A program made the position numbers and the translations under genes. From contig LFRV01000038.1 of the NCBI GenBank assembly GCA_001512485.1, positions 1 through 52,761 of the forward strand: 52,761 bases of DNA. Reading direction: 5' to 3'. This DNA is from Clostridiales bacterium DTU069 (GTDB lineage: Bacteria > Bacillota > Clostridia > DSM-8532). The notes beneath the pieces were generated by a model, which was not told the origin of the DNA, ran no database searches, and saw only the letters and a list, made by a program, of their open reading frames with translations. Positions 45,877-52,761 of the stretch are shown here, one piece after another; position 1 is the first letter of the stretch; each line of letters opens with the position of its first letter.

Positions 45877-45905
45877 ATTATAGTTATTCGACAAATATTT
45901 CCCAA
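45877..45905 (-). promoter_or_regulatory. cas6 promoter
   Basis: Minus-strand -35 TTGGGA, 17-nt spacer, -10 TATAAT. It implies a 5' leader of roughly 115 nt before the cas6 start. Confidence 0.6.
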
Positions 45906-46073
45906 TCCCTTCTTTTTTCTGCAAATTCTTCGTAAAAGCTTTATCTTTGAAAAACAAATAACACCTTTTTTAGTATGAAAAAATGGTTGTAATTGTTTTA
46001 AACAGAGTGTTAAACAAAAAATGCGGAAAGCTTTTTGATTGGCAGGCAATATATATGAATTAACCCTTGAGCA

Positions 46074-46102
46074 TAAAAAAAGCAAGCCATTTTCCGGCTT
46101 GC
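46074..46102 (-). terminator. Terminator after copA
   Basis: GCAAGCC pairs with GGCTTGC around a 7-nt loop, followed by TTTTTTT on the minus strand. Confidence 0.9.
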
Positions 46103-46131
46103 AAAACTTATTTAACTTGTTGTTTTATTAC

Positions 46132-48597
46132 TCAACCGACTTGATGCGGCTTAAACCTTTTTAGTCTCAAAGCATTCGATACAACGGATATAGAACTGAA
46201 CGACATTGCCGCCGCCGCAATCATGGGGTTTAAAAGGGGCCCGCCGAATATATGAAGCAGACCTGCGGCAATCGGTATCCCCAGAACATTATATGCAAAT
46301 GCCCAGAACAGGTTTTGCTTTATATTGCGGATAGTTCTTTTACTTAATTGTATCGCGACAGGCACATCGGTAAGCTCGTTTTTCATAAGCACGATGTCTG
46401 CCGACTCCATTGCCACATCTGTTCCCGAACCTATCGCTATACCTATGTCGGCTTGTGCGAGAGCCGGTGCATCATTAATGCCATCGCCTACCATTGCCAC
46501 CTTGAGTCCTTCTTTTTGAAGCTTCTTTACTTCGTTTGCCTTATCTCCCGGCAGAACTTCGGCTTTTATCCTGTCTATACCCGCCTGTTTTGCAATAACT
46601 TGAGCCGTCTGAATGTTGTCACCCGTTATCATTACCGGCTCAATACTCATTTTGCGAAGCTGCTCAACGGCTTTTTTACTGCCGGGTTTTATAACATCGG
46701 CGACTGCTATGATCCCTTCAAGTTCTCCATCGACGGCTATAAACATTGCGGTTTTGCCTTCCGCGGACAACCTGCCGGAGTCATCCCGCGCCTTTATATC
46801 AATGTTTCTGTCGTTCATCAGTTTACTGTTTCCAAGGAGAACGTCCTTTCCATGTATACGCGATATTATTCCGTGCCCGGGTATCGCCTCAAAACTCTCG
46901 GCATCATACAACTTCAATTTCATTTCGGATGCTTTGCCGACAATTGCCTCACCCAGAGGATGTTCCGAGCCTTTTTCGGCAGAAGCGGCCAACTGCAGCA
47001 ATTTGGTTTCATCAAGACGTCCCGTGGGAATAATATCGGTAATCACAGGTTTCCCTTCGGTTATAGTTCCTGTTTTGTCAAACACAACCGTGTTTATTTG
47101 ATGCGCGGTTTCAAGGGCATCACCGCTTTTTATCAGCACTCCGTATTCCGCTCCTTTTCCCGTTCCGACCATAATCGCGGTAGGTGTCGCGAGACCAAGC
47201 GCGCACGGACACGCAATAACGAGAACCGAAATGAACACCGTGAGCGAAAAGGCCGCCGATTCTCCGGATATATACCAGGCTGCCCCTGCAAGAACCGCGA
47301 TAGCAATAACCACTGGGACGAAATACCCTGAAATTACGTCCGCCAGTCTTGCTATAGGGGCTTTTGAATTCTGTGCGCCTTCAACAAGCGCAATGATTTG
47401 AGAAAGCGTCGTGTCTTCCCCGACCTTTGTAGCTTTGAATTTGATTGTGCCGTTCTGGTTTATGCTTGCGCAGATAACCTGGCTTCCGACGTTTTTTTCA
47501 ACGGGTATGCTTTCGCCTGTAAGGATTGATTCGTCAACCGATGTCCTGCCTTCAACAACTTCGCCGTCCACAGGGATTCTCTCCCCCGGCCTGACTAAAA
47601 TTATATCCCCTGCCTGCACTTCCTCGATCGGAACGACCAGTTCCCTGCCGTCTTTTATAACTGTTGCCGTCTTAGGGGCAAGTCCCATAAGTTTCTTAAT
47701 TGTTTCCGATGTTTTCCCCTTCGCGAGCGTTTCAAGATATCTTCCAAGCAGTATCAGCGTTATAATCATCCCGGCCGATTCAAAATAGAGGTTGCCGGCA
47801 TATTCGTCATTGCCGTTAAGTATCATTATAACCGCGTAAATGCCGTATATAAACGCAGCGCCTGTTCCTATCGCAACAAGGGAATCCATATTCGGTTCGC
47901 GCCTGAAAAGCCTGCCGAACCCTACGGTATAAAACCTTCGTCCTGTAATTATAACCGGTATAACAAGTGCAAGCTGTATCAGCGCGTAATTAAGCGCGTG
48001 CTTATGAGGATCGATAATGCCGGGTATAGGAAGGCCGAGCATATGACCCATAGCTATATAAATAAGAGGTATTGAGAAAGCCGCGGAAACAATGAGCTTT
48101 GCCCGTAGGGAAGCCGCCTCCTTTTTGGCGCGTTCGGTTTCATCTTGTGATATCTTACCCTGTTCTACTTTTGAAACGCCGTAACCTGATTTTTCTATCG
48201 CATCTTTTATTTCGCGCATTCCGGTTACCGAAGGATCATATACTACCTTAGTAATTCCCGATACGAGATTAAAGGCTGCGTCTTTTACTCCGGGAAGTTT
48301 TTTTACTGCCTTTTCAACGGTGTTTGCGCATGAAGCGCAAGACATGCCCGAAACATGCACAAGTATTTCCGCGAATCTTTCGTCGGGTTCCTCATCAACA
48401 TCGTAACCCGCTTTTCTTACCGCTTCAATAATATCTGCGATATCCGTTACATTTTCATCAAATTTCACATCAAGCTTTTCGCTTACAAGATTAACCGCAG
48501 CCGAAACAACGCCGTCAAGTTTGCCGACGCTGTTTTCTACTGTTCTTGCACAGGCCGCGCATGACATTCCTTTTATTTTTAATATCTTTTGCTGCAT
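46132..48597 (-). CDS. copA: Copper-exporting P1B-type ATPase
   Basis: 821 residues. Two N-terminal HMA metal-binding domains ([10 protein letters not shown] and [10 protein letters not shown]), then eight helices with the CPC transport site in [15 protein letters not shown]. Catalytic motifs: [21 protein letters not shown], the nucleotide-binding HP in SEHPLGEAI and [10 protein letters not shown]. This set identifies a Cu(I) exporter. The start is the ATG encoding MQQKIL, preceded by AAGGAGG; 13 in-frame codons further upstream are rejected. No copper chaperone or CsoR/CopY gene is adjacent and no CopY box is visible. Confidence 0.96.
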   Translation of the reverse strand: MQQKILKIKGMSCAACARTVENSVGKLDGVVSAAVNLVSEKLDVKFDENVTDIADIIEAVRKAGYDVDEEPDERFAEILVHVSGMSCASCANTVEKAVKKLPGVKDAAFNLVSGITKVVYDPSVTGMREIKDAIEKSGYGVSKVEQGKISQDETERAKKEAASLRAKLIVSAAFSIPLIYIAMGHMLGLPIPGIIDPHKHALNYALIQLALVIPVIITGRRFYTVGFGRLFRREPNMDSLVAIGTGAAFIYGIYAVIMILNGNDEYAGNLYFESAGMIITLILLGRYLETLAKGKTSETIKKLMGLAPKTATVIKDGRELVVPIEEVQAGDIILVRPGERIPVDGEVVEGRTSVDESILTGESIPVEKNVGSQVICASINQNGTIKFKATKVGEDTTLSQIIALVEGAQNSKAPIARLADVISGYFVPVVIAIAVLAGAAWYISGESAAFSLTVFISVLVIACPCALGLATPTAIMVGTGKGAEYGVLIKSGDALETAHQINTVVFDKTGTITEGKPVITDIIPTGRLDETKLLQLAASAEKGSEHPLGEAIVGKASEMKLKLYDAESFEAIPGHGIISRIHGKDVLLGNSKLMNDRNIDIKARDDSGRLSAEGKTAMFIAVDGELEGIIAVADVIKPGSKKAVEQLRKMSIEPVMITGDNIQTAQVIAKQAGIDRIKAEVLPGDKANEVKKLQKEGLKVAMVGDGINDAPALAQADIGIAIGSGTDVAMESADIVLMKNELTDVPVAIQLSKRTIRNIKQNLFWAFAYNVLGIPIAAGLLHIFGGPLLNPMIAAAAMSFSSISVVSNALRLKRFKPHQVG

Positions 48598-48709
48598 CTT
48601 CTGTCCCCCTCCTTCCGGTGCAACCTTATTTCGCATAAAAAAGACGGGTTCGTTAAATATAGATATACCACCAATATGACCATTTATTTATGTATTTGCG
48701 AAACTTTAC

Positions 48710-48764
48710 AAATAAAAAGCAATCTAAAGGAGATGCCGTTTTTTAGGCATGCCCTTCGATTGCT
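48710..48764 (-). terminator. Two-tier hairpin terminator after the DUF1538-PII gene
   Basis: AGCAATC/GATTGCT outer stem with inner AAGG/CCTT and ATGCC/GGCAT stems around a six-A loop; on the minus strand it is followed by TTTTTATTT. Confidence 0.85.
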
Positions 48765-48804
48765 TCGTATTTGAAAAGACCGTAAGGTGACTTTTAAGTA
48801 ATTT

Positions 48805-49743
48805 TTAGATTTCATCAAAATTATCGATAATTGCTCCAACTCCTATAGCGTTATCTACCGGCAAAGAGAAGCAGATACCGGTTCCGGCGGTATTAAGCCC
48901 AACTTCATGCATAATGCTCTCCATAATGGCCAATTTTTTTTCTTTCGGCGTTAAGATCAGGACAAGATCCTTTTCCGGTTGTATCGTTATACCAAGGTAT
49001 TTCTTAGCTTCTTTTGAACCTAATCCACGGGCATGAACTACGGTACCTCCGCTGGCTCCTGCCTTTTTTGCCGTCTCCATAACCTGGTCAAAAAACCCGC
49101 TGTTTACAATAGTTACAATTAAATGATAAGGTTCTTTTGACGTATAAGTCATATCCTCACTTCCTAACTTTAAATTCTCTTCCGCTTGAATGCAAATTTT
49201 AGAAAGAACACTGCTGATGCTGCTTATGTTTATGGTAAAGGCGATTCCTGTAAAGGGAACAGAAAGAAAGTCGTTGCCGGTAAAGCCGGATAAAATAAAA
49301 GCCAGAATATAACAGCTTATCAGTATGTACGAAAGCGGAAACTGAAATAAAATTCTCAAAAAGGCACCTACTAATGCCAGACCAACGCCTAATGAAACAC
49401 TAATGATAATAACAGCGTCGGGTACTCCGTTTATTTGACCTGCCAACACTATCAAATCCGGTTCTGCTATTGTAATGAATACGCCAATGAAAAAAGTCAA
49501 TATTACAATCAACGGCAGTTTCCTGGTTTTTACCAATGTAGACCCTATCTGTTCTCCTATTGGGATAAGTGACATATCCACCCCAAGATTAAATAGCGTT
49601 ATCCCCATGATTATTGTAAAGGCACTGATTAGAAAAAGTATAAGGTTCCATGACGGGATCGGCGCTATTGTGTAATTCAGGACCACAACCAGAATAACAA
49701 TTGGAATTACCGAAAAGGATGATTCCTTTAGTTTAGCTAACAA
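48805..49743 (-). CDS. DUF1538 membrane domain fused to a PII-like domain
   Basis: 312 residues. Residues 1-195 are one DUF1538 copy with about six helices (FNLGVDMSLIPIGEQIG, ITIAEPDLIVLAGQI). Residues 198-312 are a nitrogen-PII-like domain: YHLIVTIVNSGFFDQVM, GASGGTVVHARG, LGITIQPEKDLVLIL and GTGICFSLPVDNAIGV. Most DUF1538 proteins have two membrane copies and a separate PII gene. Inside the gene, AGGAAGTGAGG stands just before Met198, so the PII part could also be made alone. The first canonical start is a TTG about 20 nt after AGGAG; an in-frame ATA sits at the ideal 9 nt, so the exact N-terminus is uncertain. The role may be transport controlled by a nucleotide- or nitrogen-sensing domain. 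Confidence 0.85.
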   Translation of the reverse strand: MLAKLKESSFSVIPIVILVVVLNYTIAPIPSWNLILFLISAFTIIMGITLFNLGVDMSLIPIGEQIGSTLVKTRKLPLIVILTFFIGVFITIAEPDLIVLAGQINGVPDAVIIISVSLGVGLALVGAFLRILFQFPLSYILISCYILAFILSGFTGNDFLSVPFTGIAFTINISSISSVLSKICIQAEENLKLGSEDMTYTSKEPYHLIVTIVNSGFFDQVMETAKKAGASGGTVVHARGLGSKEAKKYLGITIQPEKDLVLILTPKEKKLAIMESIMHEVGLNTAGTGICFSLPVDNAIGVGAIIDNFDEI

Positions 49744-49932
49744 TAATCTGAGTATTGTATTTCACTCCTTTTCTACTTGTTTTATATATGATTATTTTAA
49801 ATCTGTTATAGATTGATGCGACATGATTACCGCCGCATTGAGAAAAATATAAAACCGCTTCTAATCATAACATATATTGATAAGAATAAAAACCACAAAA
49901 AAACCCAATATCTCGATAACGAGGCTGAAGAT

Positions 49933-49963
49933 GTCACCCCTAATTATGAGATAAGGCGGTGAC
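49933..49963. other. Hairpin upstream of the DUF1538-PII gene
   Basis: GTCACC..CCT pairs with AGG..GGTGAC (one bulged C) around about 12 nt. It has no T-run on either strand. It may be a leader element or operator. Confidence 0.4.
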
Positions 49964-49988
49964 GAAAATTATTATAGAGTCCGTATCA

Positions 49989-50246
49989 TTATGAGGGTTT
50001 TGTCATATTTTCCAGACGCATAAGATTAGCATATGCTTCTTCGGCACTTGAACCGCATATTTCTTTAGACGGCGTAAAATCAACACATACTTTTGGCCGT
50101 TCTTTTTTGCCGAAAAGCTTGCATCTGTTGTCTTCAGTCAGTTGGACGCATCGAACGCCGGCAGGTTTGCCGTGAGGCATGCCGGGTATCGGAGAAGATA
50201 TTGATATCGCTATGCAGCAGACTGCACAACCTACTCTGCATTCCAT
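49989..50246 (-). CDS. YkgJ-family cysteine-cluster protein
   Basis: 85 residues. The CxxxCxxCC cluster at the N-terminus (MECRVGCAVCC) and later Cys residues (GVRCVQL, NRCKLFG, KVCVDF) match the YkgJ/CxxCxxCC family, a presumed zinc or Fe-S binder of unknown function. The N-terminus lacks a strong ribosome-binding site (GGGG at 7 nt). It starts 35 nt after the tRNA-editing gene, probably in one transcript. Confidence 0.8.
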   Translation of the reverse strand: MECRVGCAVCCIAISISSPIPGMPHGKPAGVRCVQLTEDNRCKLFGKKERPKVCVDFTPSKEICGSSAEEAYANLMRLENMTKPS

Positions 50247-50281
50247 TTTAAACCCCGTTTTCAAAGCAATAGCGTAAAGTT

Positions 50282-50752
50282 TTATTCCCAGCCTTTGCAG
50301 ACATCAACCCATTCCCTATAATTCGAATACTTCTCAAGCTCTTCTATGGTAAGCTCGATGGCGCTGTTGCTGCTGCCGCATGCGGGAAACACCGTTTTAA
50401 ACCTTTTAAGTGACTCGTCAAGATACACATCTATGTTTTCATTCACGGCAAAAGGACATATTCCCCCGACAGCGTGTCCGACCATTTCGATGTTTTCTTC
50501 CGGCGAAAGCATCTTTGCTTTTGTACCGAATCTCTGCTTATATTTGGGATTATCAATTTTCGCGTCTCCTGCAACTACAATTAAGATACATCTTCCGTCG
50601 AGTTTGAATGACAATGTTTTTGCTATCCTTTTCGGCTCGCAGTTCAGGGCAATAGCCGCCAATTCAACTGTAGCGCTTGATACGTCAAACTCGAGTATCC
50701 TGTCCGCAATACCCCATCGGCTGAAATATTCCCTGACTTTTTCTATTGACAT
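50282..50752 (-). CDS. YbaK/ProX-type aminoacyl-tRNA deacylase
   Basis: 156 residues. Single-domain trans-editing protein that removes a wrongly attached amino acid from tRNA, most often Ala or Cys from tRNA-Pro. Family markers: Lys in KTLSFK, VGHAVGGICPFAV with the GG-x-P loop, and FPACGSSNSAIELT. The ATG has AAGGAG about 8 nt upstream. Which mischarged tRNA it edits cannot be told from the sequence. Confidence 0.9.
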   Translation of the reverse strand: MSIEKVREYFSRWGIADRILEFDVSSATVELAAIALNCEPKRIAKTLSFKLDGRCILIVVAGDAKIDNPKYKQRFGTKAKMLSPEENIEMVGHAVGGICPFAVNENIDVYLDESLKRFKTVFPACGSSNSAIELTIEELEKYSNYREWVDVCKGWE

Positions 50753-50913
50753 GCCGGCATCTCCTTCTTAAATTCTCTTTGCTGTTATTTAATAAGATAC
50801 CAAATGTTTCTTTTCAAATCAAATCATTGTAACGTCAAATTCATCAGCCGATGCACGGCTGATGAATTTAATGATACAATATATAACCAAAAAATTAAAA
50901 GGAGGATAAGGAT

Positions 50914-51033
50914 ATGCCGTATATAAATGTTAACCTGTCTTTTAACGTACCGGATGACAAGAAGGAGCAGTTAAGCGGACGGATTGCTTCTGAGGCGGAT
51001 TATGAACAGTCTTTTTTCTTTTTGTCGGTATAA
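50914..51033 (+). pseudogene. Truncated tautomerase (4-oxalocrotonate/MIF-like) gene
   Basis: A strong AAAGGAGG site 9 nt before ATG opens a frame beginning MPYINVNLSFNVPDDKKEQL, which has the N-terminal Pro (after Met) and first strand of the tautomerase superfamily. After about 29 codons the frame runs into the tail of the hydrogenase gene on the other strand and stops after 39 codons, far short of the usual 60-115. The break lies near 50990-51000, so a deletion or rearrangement probably joined the two loci. Confidence 0.65.
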
Positions 51034-52736
51034 TATGTATGCAAAAGATGATGGGATTTTTCTCCCAGCGGCTTTTCAAGATACTCGTCGTAAAGTGCCT
51101 GAACGGCCGGATTCTCATGGGATTTTCTTATCGGAATATGCCTGTCTGCCTCGTATATGGCTTCAATTCTCTTCCGGCGCAGTTCATTCGTCGTGTGGTA
51201 CGGCTGTCCGCCACCGCCGATGCAGCCTCCGGGACAGCACATAACCTCGATAAACGTGTATTCGCATTTCCCTGATTTAATAAGCTCCAGGATTTTTCGG
51301 GCATTCAAAAGTGAATGCGCGACAGCAACTTTCACTTTTGTTCCGCCAAGATCAACTTCTGCCTCCTTTATACCTCCCATGCCCCTGACATTGTGAAAAT
51401 CAAGCTTATCAAGCGTTTTCCCTGTTACAATCTCGTAAACCGTTCTTAACGCGGCTTCCATTACACCACCGCTCGCACCGAAAATAACCGCAGCTCCGGT
51501 TGTTATGCCGAACGGATCGTCGTATTTCTCCTCTTCAAGTATATTGAAATCAATTCCCGCTTGTTTGAGCATCCTGCCAAGCTCCCTTGTCGTAAGGACC
51601 ACATCGACATCGGGATGGATCCCGTCAACTCTCATTTCCGGCCTTTTCGCTTCATATTTTTTTGCCGTACAGGGCATTATTGAAACAACAAAAATGTCCT
51701 TTACGGGTATGCCTGTTTTCTCCGCGTAATAACTTTTCGCGAGGGCTCCGAACATCTGCTGTGGTGATTTGCATGTTGACACATGGGGCAGCAGTTCAGG
51801 GTAATACTGTTCAATGAAATTGATCCAGCCCGGGCTGCAGGATGTAAGCATGGGAAGGACGCCCCCCGTTTTCAGCCTGTGAAGAAGTTCATTGCCTTCT
51901 TCTATAATCGTAAGGTCAGCTGTAAAGTTGGTATCAAAAACCCTGTCAAAGCCGAGCCTGCGCAATGCCGCCACAAGCTTTCCGGTGACTATGCTTCCAG
52001 GTTCCATTCCGAACTCTTCGCCTATTGAAACCCTGACAGCAGGAGCTGTTTGAACAATAACATGCTTTCCGGGATCATTAATTGCATCCCATACCTTGTC
52101 TATATCCTCCTTTTCGTAGATAGCAGCGACAGGGCATACCGTCGAGCACTGCCCGCATGAAACACAAGCGACGTCGGACAGATATCTGCCGAATGCCGGA
52201 ATTATCTCCAGTTCACTGCTTCTGCCTATCTTTTCAATAATGTTTATTCCCTGTACTTCCCTGCACATTTCAACGCAGCGTCCGCATTTTATGCATTTAT
52301 TCGGATTTCTTACAATCGAAGGGCTGGAGTCGTCTATCTCCTTAAATTCAAGCACATTTTCAAAGCGGTTCGTTCTTACCCCTGCCTGATTTGCTATATT
52401 CTGAAGCTCGCAGCTTAAATTCCTGTGGCACTTCAGGCAATCCGCATCATGGTTCGCAAGTATCATCTCAATAATTACCCTTCTTGCTTCAAGTACCTTC
52501 GCGGAATTCGTGTGTATCGCCATCCCGTTTCTGACTGCCGTTGAGCATGCACTTGGCAAGGTTTTCATCCCCTCTACTTCCACAATACAGACCCTGCAGT
52601 TTGCTTTCACGGACTGATCGGTATGATAGCACAGCGTCGGTATTTCAATCCCCGCGGACTTTGCCGCATCAAGTATTGTAATTCCTTCGGGCACAGATAT
52701 TTTTTTATTGTTTATCGTAACTTCAATCATATTCAT
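51000..52736 (-). CDS. Second [FeFe] hydrogenase catalytic subunit (HndD-like)
   Basis: 578 residues, the normal length for this class. [2Fe-2S] domain (CYHTD, CRVCIVE), His-ligated cluster (HDADCLKCHRNLSC), two [4Fe-4S] clusters (CIKCGRCVEMC, CVSCGQCSTVC) and H-cluster motifs TSCSPGW, MPCTAKKYE and EVMCCPGGCIGGGGQP (Cys-Cys where the other hydrogenase has Gly-Cys). It resembles the HydA of the 16.8-22.5 kb operon but lacks the C-terminal coiled coil. GGAGG lies 7 nt before the ATG. Partner subunits, if present, lie beyond the window edge. Its 3' end abuts the broken tautomerase gene and no terminator is seen. Confidence 0.95.
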   Translation of the reverse strand: MNMIEVTINNKKISVPEGITILDAAKSAGIEIPTLCYHTDQSVKANCRVCIVEVEGMKTLPSACSTAVRNGMAIHTNSAKVLEARRVIIEMILANHDADCLKCHRNLSCELQNIANQAGVRTNRFENVLEFKEIDDSSPSIVRNPNKCIKCGRCVEMCREVQGINIIEKIGRSSELEIIPAFGRYLSDVACVSCGQCSTVCPVAAIYEKEDIDKVWDAINDPGKHVIVQTAPAVRVSIGEEFGMEPGSIVTGKLVAALRRLGFDRVFDTNFTADLTIIEEGNELLHRLKTGGVLPMLTSCSPGWINFIEQYYPELLPHVSTCKSPQQMFGALAKSYYAEKTGIPVKDIFVVSIMPCTAKKYEAKRPEMRVDGIHPDVDVVLTTRELGRMLKQAGIDFNILEEEKYDDPFGITTGAAVIFGASGGVMEAALRTVYEIVTGKTLDKLDFHNVRGMGGIKEAEVDLGGTKVKVAVAHSLLNARKILELIKSGKCEYTFIEVMCCPGGCIGGGGQPYHTTNELRRKRIEAIYEADRHIPIRKSHENPAVQALYDEYLEKPLGEKSHHLLHTYYTDKKKKDCS

Positions 52737-52761
52737 AAAATTGCCTCCTATACCGCATTTC

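Larger units (their letters stand above)
45754..46131. other. Leader and gap upstream of cas6
   Basis: 378 nt of A/T-rich sequence. I looked for repeat-spacer periodicity on both strands and saw none. It holds the cas6 promoter and the copA terminator, and no supportable gene. Confidence 0.6.

Noticed and set aside
45754-46131. Possible CRISPR array next to cas6
   Set aside because: No repeated unit of 24-40 nt with regular spacing on either strand.
46348-47331. A 327-codon open frame on the plus strand
   Set aside because: It is antisense to copA, which has every P-type ATPase motif; the frame has no ribosome-binding site and low-complexity, basic composition.
48598-48709. CopY or CsoR operator before copA
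   Set aside because: No TACANNTGTA or comparable palindrome is present.

Overview
This window comes from an anaerobic, low-to-moderate-GC Gram-positive bacterium, most likely class Clostridia. The basis is: strong AGGAGG-type ribosome-binding sites with some GTG and TTG starts; YesM/YesN-type two-component proteins; two multi-cluster [FeFe] hydrogenases; a membrane pyrophosphatase; a 2-hydroxyacyl-CoA-dehydratase-activase giant protein; and lipoprotein-type solute-binding proteins. I see no rRNA, tRNA, CRISPR array, insertion sequence or phage gene. The species cannot be named from the sequence alone.

Layout. 0-16.6 kb is mixed housekeeping and accessory: a DUF421 membrane protein, a ferredoxin-fused aldo/keto reductase, a ZIP metal transporter, a three-gene sensing operon (YesN regulator, YesM kinase, orphan sugar-binding lipoprotein), an MFS and a MATE transporter, a LysR regulator divergent from a FAD-Rieske oxidoreductase, an AIM24-like protein and a pyrophosphate-driven ion pump (hppA). 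16.8-22.5 kb is a trimeric [FeFe]-hydrogenase operon whose middle subunit is NuoF fused to a whole GltD/NfnB-like NADPH-oxidoreductase module. An OmpR-family regulator with a Glu in place of its phospho-acceptor Asp follows. 23.6-29.0 kb is a complete branched-chain amino-acid ABC operon (livJHMGF) ending in a CBS-ACT sensor protein.

29.1-36.5 kb is the most unusual part. It is a three-gene minus-strand operon made of a one-module non-ribosomal peptide synthetase (C-A-T-TE, with a Cys nucleophile in the thioesterase), a 7TM-PAS histidine kinase and a REC-GAF-HD-GYP response regulator. It reads as a possible self-contained small-molecule signalling circuit: make a signal, sense it, change cyclic-di-GMP. 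The operon is bounded by terminators on both sides and has a perfect palindrome at its presumed promoter.

36.6-52.8 kb holds a CDF metal exporter; a GC-rich island with three copies of an imperfect repeat and a 44-codon ORF; a glycerophosphodiesterase with an MFS transporter; a 1417-residue double-activase protein; a solitary Cas6; a copper P-type ATPase; a DUF1538-PII fusion; a tRNA-editing protein with a Cys-cluster protein; a truncated tautomerase gene; and a second [FeFe] hydrogenase catalytic subunit at the right edge. Many start sites below are moved inward from the longest open frame because a clear ribosome-binding site marks an internal codon.
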